A DNA stretch of 64,000 nt from an uncultured Lachnospiraceae bacterium (GTDB lineage: Bacteria; Bacillota; Clostridia; Lachnospirales; Lachnospiraceae), in assembly GCA_949502235.1 (NCBI GenBank), contig CATBDC010000001.1:62001-126000 (forward strand), given 5' to 3'. The notes under the pieces are model-generated. The model saw only the letters and a program-made list of their open reading frames with translations. It was not told the origin of the DNA and ran no database searches. Shown one piece after another: positions 35,921 through 44,567 of the stretch (position 1 is the first letter of the stretch; every line of letters starts with the position of its first letter). Made by a program: the position numbers and the translations under genes.

Positions 35921-37156
35921 TTATGAACTCTTTCCAATATGATACTCTCTTTTCAGTACATGCATAATACTCCTGGATGATACATCTACAATTATAAACC
36001 CAAGAGCTATGGCAAGACAAGTTGCAAATAATACCACCATCTCACTAAATGCCAGAGCCGTATCCTTGCTTAAAAAGCCGTACATCATATAATACAGATT
36101 TGGTCCCGGAATCAGCGGAAATACAGAGGCTGTCAGGAAAATCGTGGACGGCGCCTTATTAATTCTTGACATTATAAATGCGTAAAAGGCTACAAATACT
36201 GCCGCTACCAGTGTAGCAAAAAAATTACTGGGCTTCAGTTCATAAACTGCAAGATAAATTGCCCATGTAAAAAATGCCCCGACTCCTGAATATACCACCT
36301 GCCACCTGCGGATCTTAAACCACATGGCAAATCCGATACATGCAACCGTGCAGGAAATAAGCTGGAGCGCAATATTATGGTTCAGTATAAATCCCTCAGA
36401 CTCCATGCCGTCAAGCATAAGGATAGCCAGTGCAATGCCAAACGCAATTCCCGCCGCCCCAAGCATAGAATTCATGATATTCAGCGCTCCGGATATAAAA
36501 TCCCTCTGCAGAACCTCCCGGATTCCATTTGTCACGCCCAGTCCGCTGATTAACAGCATCACAATTCCTATCATAATTCTGTCAGAATGGCTGCCGATAC
36601 CCATACGAACCGCTGTCAGGATTATGATTTCCGAGAGAAATGATAAAATCATGTTATACACCAGAAGATTACTCTCTCTTTTCCCAAGCCAGTCCCCGAA
36701 AGCGACAATCATCAGGGAAACAATGACCGCCACCAATGCATCCTGGAAATTACAGCCGAAGAAAACCGCAAATCCCGTGCCGCCCATGATTCCCGCCAGG
36801 TATCTCATTACAAGAGGCTGCTCTTTTCTGTTCATGACCTCCAGATATTTTTCCCGGAACTCTTTTTCATCCGGCTGCGCCGCGCACACATATCTGGATA
36901 AATTGTTTAAATAATCCAGCCGGTCAAAATCAATATCCGTAGATTCAATCTGGCGTATCTGCGTAATAATATCCCCCTCCGGCGTCTCCACCGTTATCTG
37001 AAGATTGCTGGGAATCGCATATACGTCATACCTCTTAAATCCATAGCTTTTGCACATCCGGTAAAGACTGTCCTCCAGCCTGAAATTCTCCGCTCCGCTT
37101 TTTAACATCGCTTCGCCCACGTCCAAAATATTCTGGACAATTCTATTATAATCCAT
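35921..37156 (-). CDS. Threonine/serine exporter (ThrE family)
   Basis: About 411 aa. An N-terminal cytosolic half (ILDVGEAMLKSGAENFRLEDSLYRMC; YAIPSNLQITV) is the DUF1212/ThrE amphipathic domain, followed by some ten membrane helices. Both halves of the exporter (ThrE and DUF3815-type) are fused, as in Corynebacterium ThrE. It would export threonine or serine. It lies 50 bases upstream of grdX on the same strand, so it may share a transcript with the grd genes. Confidence 0.88.
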   Translation of the reverse strand: MDYNRIVQNILDVGEAMLKSGAENFRLEDSLYRMCKSYGFKRYDVYAIPSNLQITVETPEGDIITQIRQIESTDIDFDRLDYLNNLSRYVCAAQPDEKEFREKYLEVMNRKEQPLVMRYLAGIMGGTGFAVFFGCNFQDALVAVIVSLMIVAFGDWLGKRESNLLVYNMILSFLSEIIILTAVRMGIGSHSDRIMIGIVMLLISGLGVTNGIREVLQRDFISGALNIMNSMLGAAGIAFGIALAILMLDGMESEGFILNHNIALQLISCTVACIGFAMWFKIRRWQVVYSGVGAFFTWAIYLAVYELKPSNFFATLVAAVFVAFYAFIMSRINKAPSTIFLTASVFPLIPGPNLYYMMYGFLSKDTALAFSEMVVLFATCLAIALGFIIVDVSSRSIMHVLKREYHIGKSS

Positions 37157-37214
37157 AAAACATTCCACCCCGAAAAATAAATGTCATCTATAGCCTACAT
37201 TATGAAATCATATC

Positions 37215-37360
37215 GTTACTGTTCACACGGCACCGTGCACCACGCTGCATGGTGTCCGGCCAAAGAAGTAGTGGCTGCCTTGCATCCGGCCCCTCACCAA
37301 AGGTGACTTTTAGGTGGCCGGATGCCGTTACTGGAGCACCCGCAGGGTGTGAACAGTAAC
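37215..37360. mobile_element. MITE-like element, 146 bp, 14-bp terminal inverted repeats
   Basis: Ends are GTTACTGTTCACAC and GTGTGAACAGTAAC, exact complements. The inside is GC-richer and holds further stems (GCATCCGGCC...GGCCGGATGC). No ORF. The ends equal the family B repeat, which links the short palindromes to this larger element as solo end-copies or deletion products. Confidence 0.65.
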
Positions 37361-37428
37361 ATCATATCATTTATTTCCCAAAAGTCAAGCTGCATTGACA
37401 CGCAATAACATTTATGGGAAAATACTAA

Positions 37429-37455
37429 TTACTGTGAACGGAGTGAACAATAACG
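37429..37455. repeat. Family B palindrome upstream of the methyltransferase
   Basis: ATTACTGTGAACGGAGTGAACAATAAC. It sits just before the methyltransferase ribosome binding site and may be part of its 5' untranslated region. Confidence 0.7.
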
Positions 37456-37475
37456 AGAAAGGAGCTGCAGATCAC

Positions 37476-38162
37476 ATGGCTAATGATAATACTACACCTT
37501 TGGCTGCAAAGGATTATGACCAAAAAATTAACAATACGATCCCTTATTATCAGGAATTTTATCGTCAAACACTAGATATAGTCAGACAATGTAATTTTAG
37601 CAATATAAACTGGCTGGACTTAGGATGCGGGACAGGAACCCTGGAAAAACTGATTTTTCAGGAATTTTCAGATGTGCAGTTTACACTTGTTGACCCGTCA
37701 GAAAAAATGATTAAGCAGGCACAGGAAAAATTAAAGAATGATTCCATCCAATATATCTGTGCTGATTCTGCGTCCATTCAATTTGCAGGCTGTTTTGATG
37801 TTGTTACAGCAATCCAGTCTCATCATTATATGCAGGAAGATGAACGCAGGAAAGCAACTAAACGTGTGTACAATTCCCTGAAGAACGGCGGAATTTATAT
37901 CAGCTTCGAGAATGTAATTCCGGAAGATGAAGACGTCAAAATGTTTGAGCTTCTAAGATGGGGAAAATACCAGCAAAGGCACGGCAAAACAGAGGAAGAG
38001 GCAAAAGCACATAACGCCAGATGCGGGGTGAATTATTTTCCCCTGACCGTAAACGGGCATATTGAACTGCTGAAAGAAACCGGATTTCATAAAATCCATG
38101 TATTTTGGTACAGTTATATGCAGATGGGGATTTATGGAATAAGGTGCAAAGTACAAAGCTAA
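37476..38162 (+). CDS. Class I SAM-dependent methyltransferase
   Basis: 228 aa. Motif I LDLGCGTGTLEKL near residue 48, motif II FTLVDPSEKMI, and a motif IV-like FDVVTAIQSHHYM. Substrate unknown. The ATG chosen follows AAAGGAG at a long spacing; the longer frame upstream is translated family B repeat and is unlikely to be coding. No co-oriented neighbour. Confidence 0.88.
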   Translation: MANDNTTPLAAKDYDQKINNTIPYYQEFYRQTLDIVRQCNFSNINWLDLGCGTGTLEKLIFQEFSDVQFTLVDPSEKMIKQAQEKLKNDSIQYICADSASIQFAGCFDVVTAIQSHHYMQEDERRKATKRVYNSLKNGGIYISFENVIPEDEDVKMFELLRWGKYQQRHGKTEEEAKAHNARCGVNYFPLTVNGHIELLKETGFHKIHVFWYSYMQMGIYGIRCKVQS

Positions 38163-38313
38163 TAAAAGTTCCTGCTGTAGTCCAAAGGTACAAAAAATTG
38201 TTCTCAAAAGGGTTTTCTGTACGGTGTCTGTTTACAGGCGCTTTAGTCAGAATAGCCTGCGTATGTTTGAACGCTCATTAGTTTCAACATTTTGAAGGAC
38301 GTTTATAAAAAAT

Positions 38314-39318
38314 TCAAAGCTCCAGCTGCTTCATTTCCTGATTCGCTGTTTCGTACAAATAGACCTTGTTCGACAGGATTTCTGACGGATCGAAAGTATT
38401 GTTCATCTGCTTGATCCGCATAAGTATATTTCGTGGCTGTATCGTGCCTTTTTTATGAAGTCTGGCTTCGCTGGTGCCCGTAAATGCTATATAATAATCA
38501 TCTCCGAAAAGCTCTGCTATACGCTTCATTACTCCGGGATAAAACATGGCAATTGCTCCGTTTATCTGTGATGTCGTTGTCACAGTCGGCACTGCAAGCG
38601 GTGAAAGTGAAGTTACATCACTGTTCAGCGCCATAAACGCGCCTTTGTGATATGGTGGATTTACTAAGTCCATGGGCTTTAAATATATTCGCGGCGGCGC
38701 CATGATGTATGTATTGCTCATCGCATTCTCCCACACTTCTTCCTCATCTATCCCCCATGCCTGCATTGAGGTTTTAGGCACCTTAACAGACATTACGTCA
38801 TGTGTTTTGCCGTCATTTTCATCACTTGCAAGAATATAGAGTACCAGTACCATATCGCCGATGCGCCTGTAAACATGATTTTTCAGTTCATACCGATGGT
38901 CGTTGAAATTCAGCGGACGGATGAAAAGCTTGTCCTTTAACAAGCCATAGTCATTTTTTTCGATCAGATCTATAATTTCCAATTCCATAAATTTTCTGCT
39001 GGAGTTAAGCGAGGAACAAATCTGTTCCCATATACCCTCCCAGCCGCCTTTTTCATACTCCCGGTACAACTGCCTGCAGTCAAACCTGCATATCTGTTCT
39101 CTCTTGCCCTCACATTGGTGCAGGATGATATAATCGCCAATTAACACATCCGATTCTGTTTTGTGATACTTAATGTTTGTTTCACGTATAATAGAAAGCT
39201 CCTTCGCATCAGCCGATGTGGCTCCATCCTCTAAGAAGACCATTTCGTTATAACCCAGCTCCTGTTTCTTTTCCTTAAACTTCTTTTGCAGTTCGCTGAT
39301 AAACTCCTTATATGCCAT
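38314..39318 (-). CDS. DUF5688-type protein, function unknown
   Basis: 334 aa, soluble, without catalytic motifs I recognise. Features: helical N-terminus (YKEFISELQKKFKEKKQELG), then RPLNFNDHRYELKNHVYRRIGD and SPLAVPTVTTTSQINGA. Such proteins are frequent in Lachnospiraceae, often in several copies (family recalled, not searched). AGGAGG seven bases before the ATG sets the start; a longer frame upstream has none. A TTGACA-17-TAGAAT promoter lies upstream. Confidence 0.65.
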   Translation of the reverse strand: MAYKEFISELQKKFKEKKQELGYNEMVFLEDGATSADAKELSIIRETNIKYHKTESDVLIGDYIILHQCEGKREQICRFDCRQLYREYEKGGWEGIWEQICSSLNSSRKFMELEIIDLIEKNDYGLLKDKLFIRPLNFNDHRYELKNHVYRRIGDMVLVLYILASDENDGKTHDVMSVKVPKTSMQAWGIDEEEVWENAMSNTYIMAPPRIYLKPMDLVNPPYHKGAFMALNSDVTSLSPLAVPTVTTTSQINGAIAMFYPGVMKRIAELFGDDYYIAFTGTSEARLHKKGTIQPRNILMRIKQMNNTFDPSEILSNKVYLYETANQEMKQLEL

Positions 39319-39433
39319 TTCCATACCTCCTAATAAATATCTACCCCTGCATCCTCCTCGCTTTGTCTTTTGGAATAAATATTTTTCCATGCTTTTTCTC
39401 ATAATTGATTCCGGCAAACAGAATATTTTTTTC

Positions 39434-39462
39434 ATTCTAGTTTATTTATTACACATTGTCAA
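39434..39462 (-). promoter_or_regulatory. Promoter of the DUF5688-type gene
   Basis: Minus strand: TTGACA, 17 bases, TAGAAT, about 115 bases before the start codon. Confidence 0.65.
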
Positions 39463-39493
39463 TGACATTTGAAGGTATAAAAAGTGGAGAATC

Positions 39494-39616
39494 TCAACCT
39501 CTCGGCATCCCATCATTCATATTCTCTATTTCTGTAAGACCCATGCTTTCTATCGTCATATTAACATCAGCCCTTATTTCATTTCGCTGATTCATTTCAA
39601 GAGTTCCGGATATCAT
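39494..39616 (-). CDS. Small ORF, 40 aa, coupled to the DprA-like gene
   Basis: The ATG overlaps the stop of the DprA-like gene (TAATG), a classic coupling arrangement, and the frame reads MISGTLEMNQRNEIRADVNM and then TIESMGLTEIENMNDGMPRG. It is acidic and soluble. It may be a small third component of the recQ-dprA unit, or the remnant of a longer gene. No family recognised. Confidence 0.4.
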   Translation of the reverse strand: MISGTLEMNQRNEIRADVNMTIESMGLTEIENMNDGMPRG

Positions 39617-40806
39617 TAAGCCTTTCGATACACTCCTTTGTCAAGTCTTATAAGCTTATCCTCACACAAGCGTTTCAGCCATATTTCCATCTGTCCCTCC
39701 ATGACATTCAGATTTTTCGAAGCATCCTCCACACACATCCCATTCTCCAAATGCGTAACAATAAATTCTTTTATAACATCATAGACATCATTCTCTCTGA
39801 CTCCATTTTCTACAGGCTTTTGATTCTTCTCCGTCCCGTTTCGAACAGTATCTGCCTGAAATAAGTCCAACTGCTCATAAGTCTCTTTCTTTTTTGTAAT
39901 AGCCGAATAAATACTTTCTTCTGTAATGTCAAAGGGTACACAGCCCTCCTCAATCAGCTTCTGATTTCCAACATAGTTCTGATTGTTCCATACCAATGTT
40001 TTCGCAAATCCCTTGTGCAATGACTCCATTGCTCCGTTCCAGGTCCCGCCTTTATTATAGTCTGCCGAAACTACAAATGCCCCATAAGAGGACGCATAAA
40101 TGTACTTATTTCGATTCATGGCTCTTGCCGCCGAAAATCCTGCATCCGGCTTCACATCTGAGAACAGCAGCAGATTGCCCGAAATAATATCAGCCGTTAC
40201 CTGCTTTTTTTTAATCTTAGAAAGCAAAGAATCCGCTATAAACGAAATGACAGCACTGCCCGATTTAATCGCCGTTTCCTCCGCCACTGTGTCAACACCT
40301 TTTGCTCCCCCGGAATAAATCACCAGCTTTTCTCTCGAAGCTTTTTCGACTAATCTTTTTGTAAACTCCATCCCAGCTTCATCCACATTTCTAGAGCCTG
40401 CCACTGCAATTCCAATTTTTTTTGCCAAACTGATATTACCTGCATAATATAATACTGGCGGCATTTTCTTTTTTAACTTCCGTTTTAAAAGAATGGGATA
40501 GTTCTCATCAAACTGTGTAACCACAAAAATCCCTTTTCTACCCAAATCATCCAGTTCAAGCGCAACATTTCCCCCGCGCAAAATGAGCTCTCTGATTCTC
40601 TCAATCAATTCCTTTGGGCAATTTACCTTTTCAATCCAGCTGCTGTCATTTTGCAAAATAATTCTTGGCTCTTCCTTCACTTCCGCCAGTTTTTCCAACA
40701 GAGTATTCCATTCACCCAGTGAAAGCGGCTTTCCAGAATCATCACTTTTGATTCCAAGATAAGAACACAATAAAATTGCACACATTGCATTTTCTGAATA
40801 TACCAT
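39616..40806 (-). CDS. DprA/Smf-like protein (Rossmann fold)
   Basis: About 396 aa. The DprA core is clear: FDENYPILLKRKLKKKMPPVLYYAGN, then IAVAGSRNVDEAGMEFTKRLVEKA, IYSGGAKGVDTVAEETAI and GGTWNGAMES. DprA binds single-stranded DNA and loads RecA in transformation, but this protein has a divergent core and a C-terminal winged-helix-like tail (CVEDASKNLNVMEGQMEIWLKRL). Starting two bases after the RecQ-PRTase gene, it is clearly its partner. I infer DNA-related or defence-like use rather than competence. Confidence 0.83.
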   Translation of the reverse strand: MVYSENAMCAILLCSYLGIKSDDSGKPLSLGEWNTLLEKLAEVKEEPRIILQNDSSWIEKVNCPKELIERIRELILRGGNVALELDDLGRKGIFVVTQFDENYPILLKRKLKKKMPPVLYYAGNISLAKKIGIAVAGSRNVDEAGMEFTKRLVEKASREKLVIYSGGAKGVDTVAEETAIKSGSAVISFIADSLLSKIKKKQVTADIISGNLLLFSDVKPDAGFSAARAMNRNKYIYASSYGAFVVSADYNKGGTWNGAMESLHKGFAKTLVWNNQNYVGNQKLIEEGCVPFDITEESIYSAITKKKETYEQLDLFQADTVRNGTEKNQKPVENGVRENDVYDVIKEFIVTHLENGMCVEDASKNLNVMEGQMEIWLKRLCEDKLIRLDKGVYRKA

Positions 40807-40808
40807 CC

Positions 40809-42875
40809 TCAATCGTCTCCATTTCTTCCCGCCGTATTTGCCAGTGCAAAAGGAAAAACCGTTCCGCTTCCCTTTTCCCTGAGCTTATAACCGCAGACTG
40901 TGAAGGTCCATCGGGAATCAACCATATCATCTACTAACAGGACATTTTTTGGCAACACTTCTGATTCCCTCACTTCAAAAGAATCATTCACATTCTGATA
41001 CTGCAGATAAGCAGATTTTAATTCTTTTTGATATTTTATGTGTACCCTTTTCTCAATGGCATCCCGGTATTCCAGCCCTAAATATGCTGCAAGCTGATGC
41101 GCAAAAGTTCTCACCAGCTCCGATCTTTTCAAAGATGGAACGTTTGTAACCCATTGAATATCATTCAAGGAAACATAGTCCCTAAGCAGCTTCGCCGAAG
41201 CCTCTACCAACTGTTCCACAAAATATCCCTTTTCATATTTACACTCTTTTACGAGCTTCCCCCAACCTGCATCACCATAATCAGACAGCACACGTCCCGT
41301 TTCACACTGAAGTTCCGGTAATATCTTATTTTTACCATATATTATAATACCGCTTGGCCATACTTTTCTCGATTCAATAATATGGAATCCTTCTCTGACA
41401 AATTTCTGCGCATCTGCTATTTCCTGCACCGAGACTGCTTTTGGGAAAATTTCCTTTTTCAAGCAATTTGCGCAATGACCACATTCAACTGCACTGGTGT
41501 CATCCAATGTTTCCGCAATATACTTCATATGGCAGCTTGAAATGTGGACAAACTCATTCATCTGTTGCAATTCTTGCTTCCTGATACGCGTAATTTCCCT
41601 ACTCTTCTCCAAGTCCGATTCCCATTTGCGGGGCGTCTTATAATATTTCTTATTCTCTGCATAAATATCCCCGTTTACTGTCAAATACTTAACACACTGC
41701 TTTATTTTTCCCTGACGCATGTCCACATATTGTTCAAAAGCCCTAAGCCCAATCCCCGGATGTTCAGTCACAGCATCAATTACAGCATTCATCGTCTGTT
41801 CCGTTGGAAATACCGATTCAATAAAATAGGTATTAATCTCATCATCTTCACTTTCGCAAAATAAAATCGCATATGCCTGTTCAATGCTTCGTCCCGCACG
41901 GCCAATCTGTTGATAATATGCAACAATATTTCCTGGCCTTTGAAAATGTATTACAAATGCAATATCGGGTTTGTCAAATCCCATTCCAAAAGCAACTGTC
42001 GCAATCAATACCTTAATCCCGTTCTTCATGAATCGATCTACAATGATGCCTTTTTCCTCTGTTTCAACTTTGGAGTGATAACACTCACACAATATTCCTT
42101 TGGTTTTCAGCCAACGATAAACTAACTCACAGCCCCTTATTGTTAAACAATAGACAATCCCTGTTCCGGGAATTGTCGTAATGTTCTCGGACAGCCACGC
42201 CAGCCGTTCTTCCCTTGAAGGCAATTCAATCACTTATATCGACAAGGAATCTCTCATAAGACTGCCGCGGCTTACCGCAAAATTGCCGCCTAACTGCGTT
42301 TTTATGTCATCCACAACCCTGTTATTTGCCGTTGCTGTCGTTGCAAGTACAGGAATATTGGGCAGTAAAAGCCTGACAATATCAACAATCCGCCTGTAAT
42401 CAGGTCTAAAATCATGCCCCCAGTCTGAAATACAATGCGCCTCATCCACTACAAACAGACCAACCTGCGCTGAAAGTCTTGTTATAAGTATTTCCTTAAA
42501 CTCCTCATTTGCCAGTCTCTCCGGTGAAATAATCAAAGCATCAACACAGCCATCTTTAATCTCTTCAAAAATATAATTCCATTCATCACTATTTTCAGAA
42601 TTAATTGTCCTGACTTGTAAATCAAGCTTCGCCGCAGATTCAATTTGATTGTTCATCAAAGCCAAAAGCGGACTGATAATAAGCGTAATTCCCCCTGTTC
42701 TCTCCCGAATCATTCTTGTAGCCATAAAATAGACAAGACTTTTTCCCCATCCTGTTTTCTGTACAACCAAAGTTCTTTTTCCCTGCAGTACACCCCGAAT
42801 TGCTTCCTCCTGTCCGGCTCTATATTGGGCATCCTCTCCATAATATGTTTTTAAATAAGAAAGCAATTTATCCAA
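40809..42875 (-). pseudogene. RecQ helicase fused to phosphoribosyltransferase, in-frame TAA
   Basis: The frame runs from TTG (after GGAGGAGGAAC) through helicase motifs KTGWGKS (Walker A) and VVDEAHCISDWGHDFRPDY, and then hits TAA at 42236-42234 after RDSLSI. The same frame continues with VIELPSREERLAWL, FGMGFDKPDIAFVIH, QQIGRAGR, a zinc site (CHMKYIAE...CGHCANC) and a C-terminal PRTase motif VLLVDDMVDSRWT. One C-to-T change (CAA, Gln to TAA) would explain it. As it stands, two pieces could be made, since GTG follows the stop directly. Without the stop it is a normal RecQ of about 688 codons. Confidence 0.85.
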
Positions 42876-42914
42876 AAATAGTTCCTCCTCCGGATTCCTT
42901 TCTTTATTTTAATA

Positions 42915-42943
42915 AGTATACCCTAAAAGTCAGTTCCTCTCAA
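42915..42943 (-). promoter_or_regulatory. Promoter of the recQ-dprA unit
   Basis: Minus strand: TTGAGA, 17 bases, TATACT, about 40 bases before the TTG start codon. Confidence 0.65.
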
Positions 42944-42998
42944 TATACTTTCAAAACTCTTTTTCGTTTTCTCTTGAATACTGCGAAAGCGGAAGATG

Positions 42999-43616
42999 CT
43001 ATATCCTCCGCTTCCCATCCATCATCTTACAATACACTACCGCCGCCAATGTACTCACCGCCGTTGCCGCGATCCCCGGCCCTACGATTGCCGCCGGGTT
43101 CACGCTCCCGTACTGGCTGCGGTAGGCGATCACATTCACCGGGATCAACTGCAGCGATGAGATATTGATAATCAGGAACGTACACATCTCATTACTGGCA
43201 ATCCCCCGCTTTCTTGCCGGGCCCGGAAGCAGTCCCTTTCTCCTGTCTTCCTCCAGTCTTCCAAGTTCCTCCATCGCCCGAAGTCCGGCTGGAGTAGCAG
43301 CCCACCCAAGTCCCAGTACATTTGCAATAATATTTGTCGTAATATGTGTCTCTGCCGGGTGTCCGTCCGGAAGAAGCGGAAATAAAAACCGAATAAGCGG
43401 GCGTATTTTCCTTGATGCCATCTTTACAATCCCTGCTTTTGCCGCAATCTCCATTAATCCCACCCAGAAGGACATAACGCCGATCATTGTAATACAAAGG
43501 GTAACCGCCTCCTTCGATGAATCAAGTGCAGCATTAGTTATATCCGGCATCCGCCCAGTAAATGAGGCAAATATAATCCCCACCAGTATCATACCTGCCC
43601 ATAAATAATTCAGCAT
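42999..43616 (-). CDS. spmA: Spore maturation protein A
   Basis: 205 aa, membrane protein. MLNYLWAGMILVGIIFA, the nucleoside-transporter-like gate motif KEAVTLCITMIGVMSFWVGLM, and NVLGLGWAATPAGLRAMEEL match SpmA. SpmA and SpmB are needed for full dehydration of the spore core. GGAGGTTTT precedes this ATG. spmB is the divergent neighbour, an unusual arrangement, since the two are normally co-directional. Confidence 0.93.
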   Translation of the reverse strand: MLNYLWAGMILVGIIFASFTGRMPDITNAALDSSKEAVTLCITMIGVMSFWVGLMEIAAKAGIVKMASRKIRPLIRFLFPLLPDGHPAETHITTNIIANVLGLGWAATPAGLRAMEELGRLEEDRRKGLLPGPARKRGIASNEMCTFLIINISSLQLIPVNVIAYRSQYGSVNPAAIVGPGIAATAVSTLAAVVYCKMMDGKRRI

Positions 43617-43730
43617 AAAACCTCCATAAATACTTCTGCTATTTGTTATTTCCATCATATGAAATCATAACATAAAGTATACCTTCATCCCATCCACCAT
43701 ATATTTAATATATATCTATATAAAAGCATT

Positions 43731-43754
43731 GCTGTTCACTCCGTTCACAGTAAC
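43731..43754. repeat. Family B palindrome between spmA and spmB
   Basis: GCTGTTCACTCCGTTCACAGTAAC in the divergent spmA/spmB gap. Its left arm lacks the leading GTTA. It could mark the point at which the two genes were rearranged. Confidence 0.65.
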
Positions 43755-43790
43755 TAAAAAGCAGCAGTATTAATGCATGGAGGTGTTTTC

Positions 43791-44327
43791 TTGAAGTTCT
43801 TTCTGTATATCACAGATATGATTATTCCAATGATGATATTCGGGATTATATGCTACGGCTGTATGATGAAGGTAGACGTATATGATACGTTTATAAAGGG
43901 TGCAAAAAACGGATTTTTTACCGTCATTAAAATAATGCCCACACTAATAGGGCTAATGGTAGCTGTAGGAGTCCTGCGGGCTTCCGGGTTTCTGGATTTT
44001 CTGGCCGGAATGATCGGAAACTTTTCAAAGTATATTGGATTCCCAGGTGAACTGGTTCCACTCACAATTGTAAAGATGTTTTCCTCCTCTGCTGCCACGG
44101 GGCTTCTGCTGGATACATACAAAGAATACGGGACCGATTCCCTGCTGGGACTAATCGCATCTATCAGCATGGCCTGCACCGAAACGATTTTTTATACAAT
44201 GAGCGTATACTTTATAACAGCAAAGGTATCAAAAACCAGATATACACTCACCGGGGCACTCCTCGCCACCTTTGCAGGACTCGCCGCCAGCGTAATCCTC
44301 GCCCAAATGATGTTAGGGACGGGGTAA
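43791..44327 (+). CDS. spmB: Spore maturation protein B
   Basis: 178 aa, membrane protein. KGAKNGFFTVIKIMPTLIGLMVAVGVLRASG and SSSAATGLLLDTYKEYGTDS match SpmB. The TTG start has GGAGGTG six bases upstream; an ATG six codons earlier overlaps that site. The stop codon is donated by a family A repeat, so the C-terminus reads MMLGTG. Confidence 0.92.
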   Translation: MKFFLYITDMIIPMMIFGIICYGCMMKVDVYDTFIKGAKNGFFTVIKIMPTLIGLMVAVGVLRASGFLDFLAGMIGNFSKYIGFPGELVPLTIVKMFSSSAATGLLLDTYKEYGTDSLLGLIASISMACTETIFYTMSVYFITAKVSKTRYTLTGALLATFAGLAASVILAQMMLGTG

Positions 44328-44390
44328 AATTCATTTTACTCCGTCCCAGATTCAATTTAGGCTGTCCCAAAATGAGATTCACCCTGTCCC
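44314..44390. repeat. Family A repeat at the spmB 3' end
   Basis: AGGGACGGGGTAAAATTCATTTTACTCCGTCCCA begins inside spmB and supplies its stop. Two half-units (GGCTGTCCC; CACCCTGTCCCC) follow. A family B palindrome abuts at 44392. Confidence 0.82.
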
Positions 44391-44391
44391 C

Positions 44392-44418
44392 TTACTGTTC
44401 ACTCCCGTTCACAGTAAC
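44392..44418. repeat. Family B palindrome directly after a family A repeat
   Basis: TTACTGTTCACTCCCGTTCACAGTAAC touches the end of the family A copy. The two repeat families therefore insert or accumulate at the same spot. Confidence 0.72.
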
Positions 44419-44461
44419 ATATATCCCTCTTTATATAAATCCATAAATTTTACAATAATGC

Positions 44462-44490
44462 TTGCATTTTTCCAGAAATGGGTATACTAT
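44462..44490 (+). promoter_or_regulatory. Promoter of the hemolysin III gene
   Basis: TTGCAT, 17 bases, TACTAT. An overlapping TATAAT follows at 20-base spacing. A small stem (ACATGACATAGTTTT...AAAACTACATGT) lies between promoter and start. Confidence 0.5.
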
Positions 44491-44567
44491 AATCACATGA
44501 CATAGTTTTAAAAACTACATGTCGAATTGTGAATAATTTTAAAGATTTATTTTCAGGAGGTACTATC

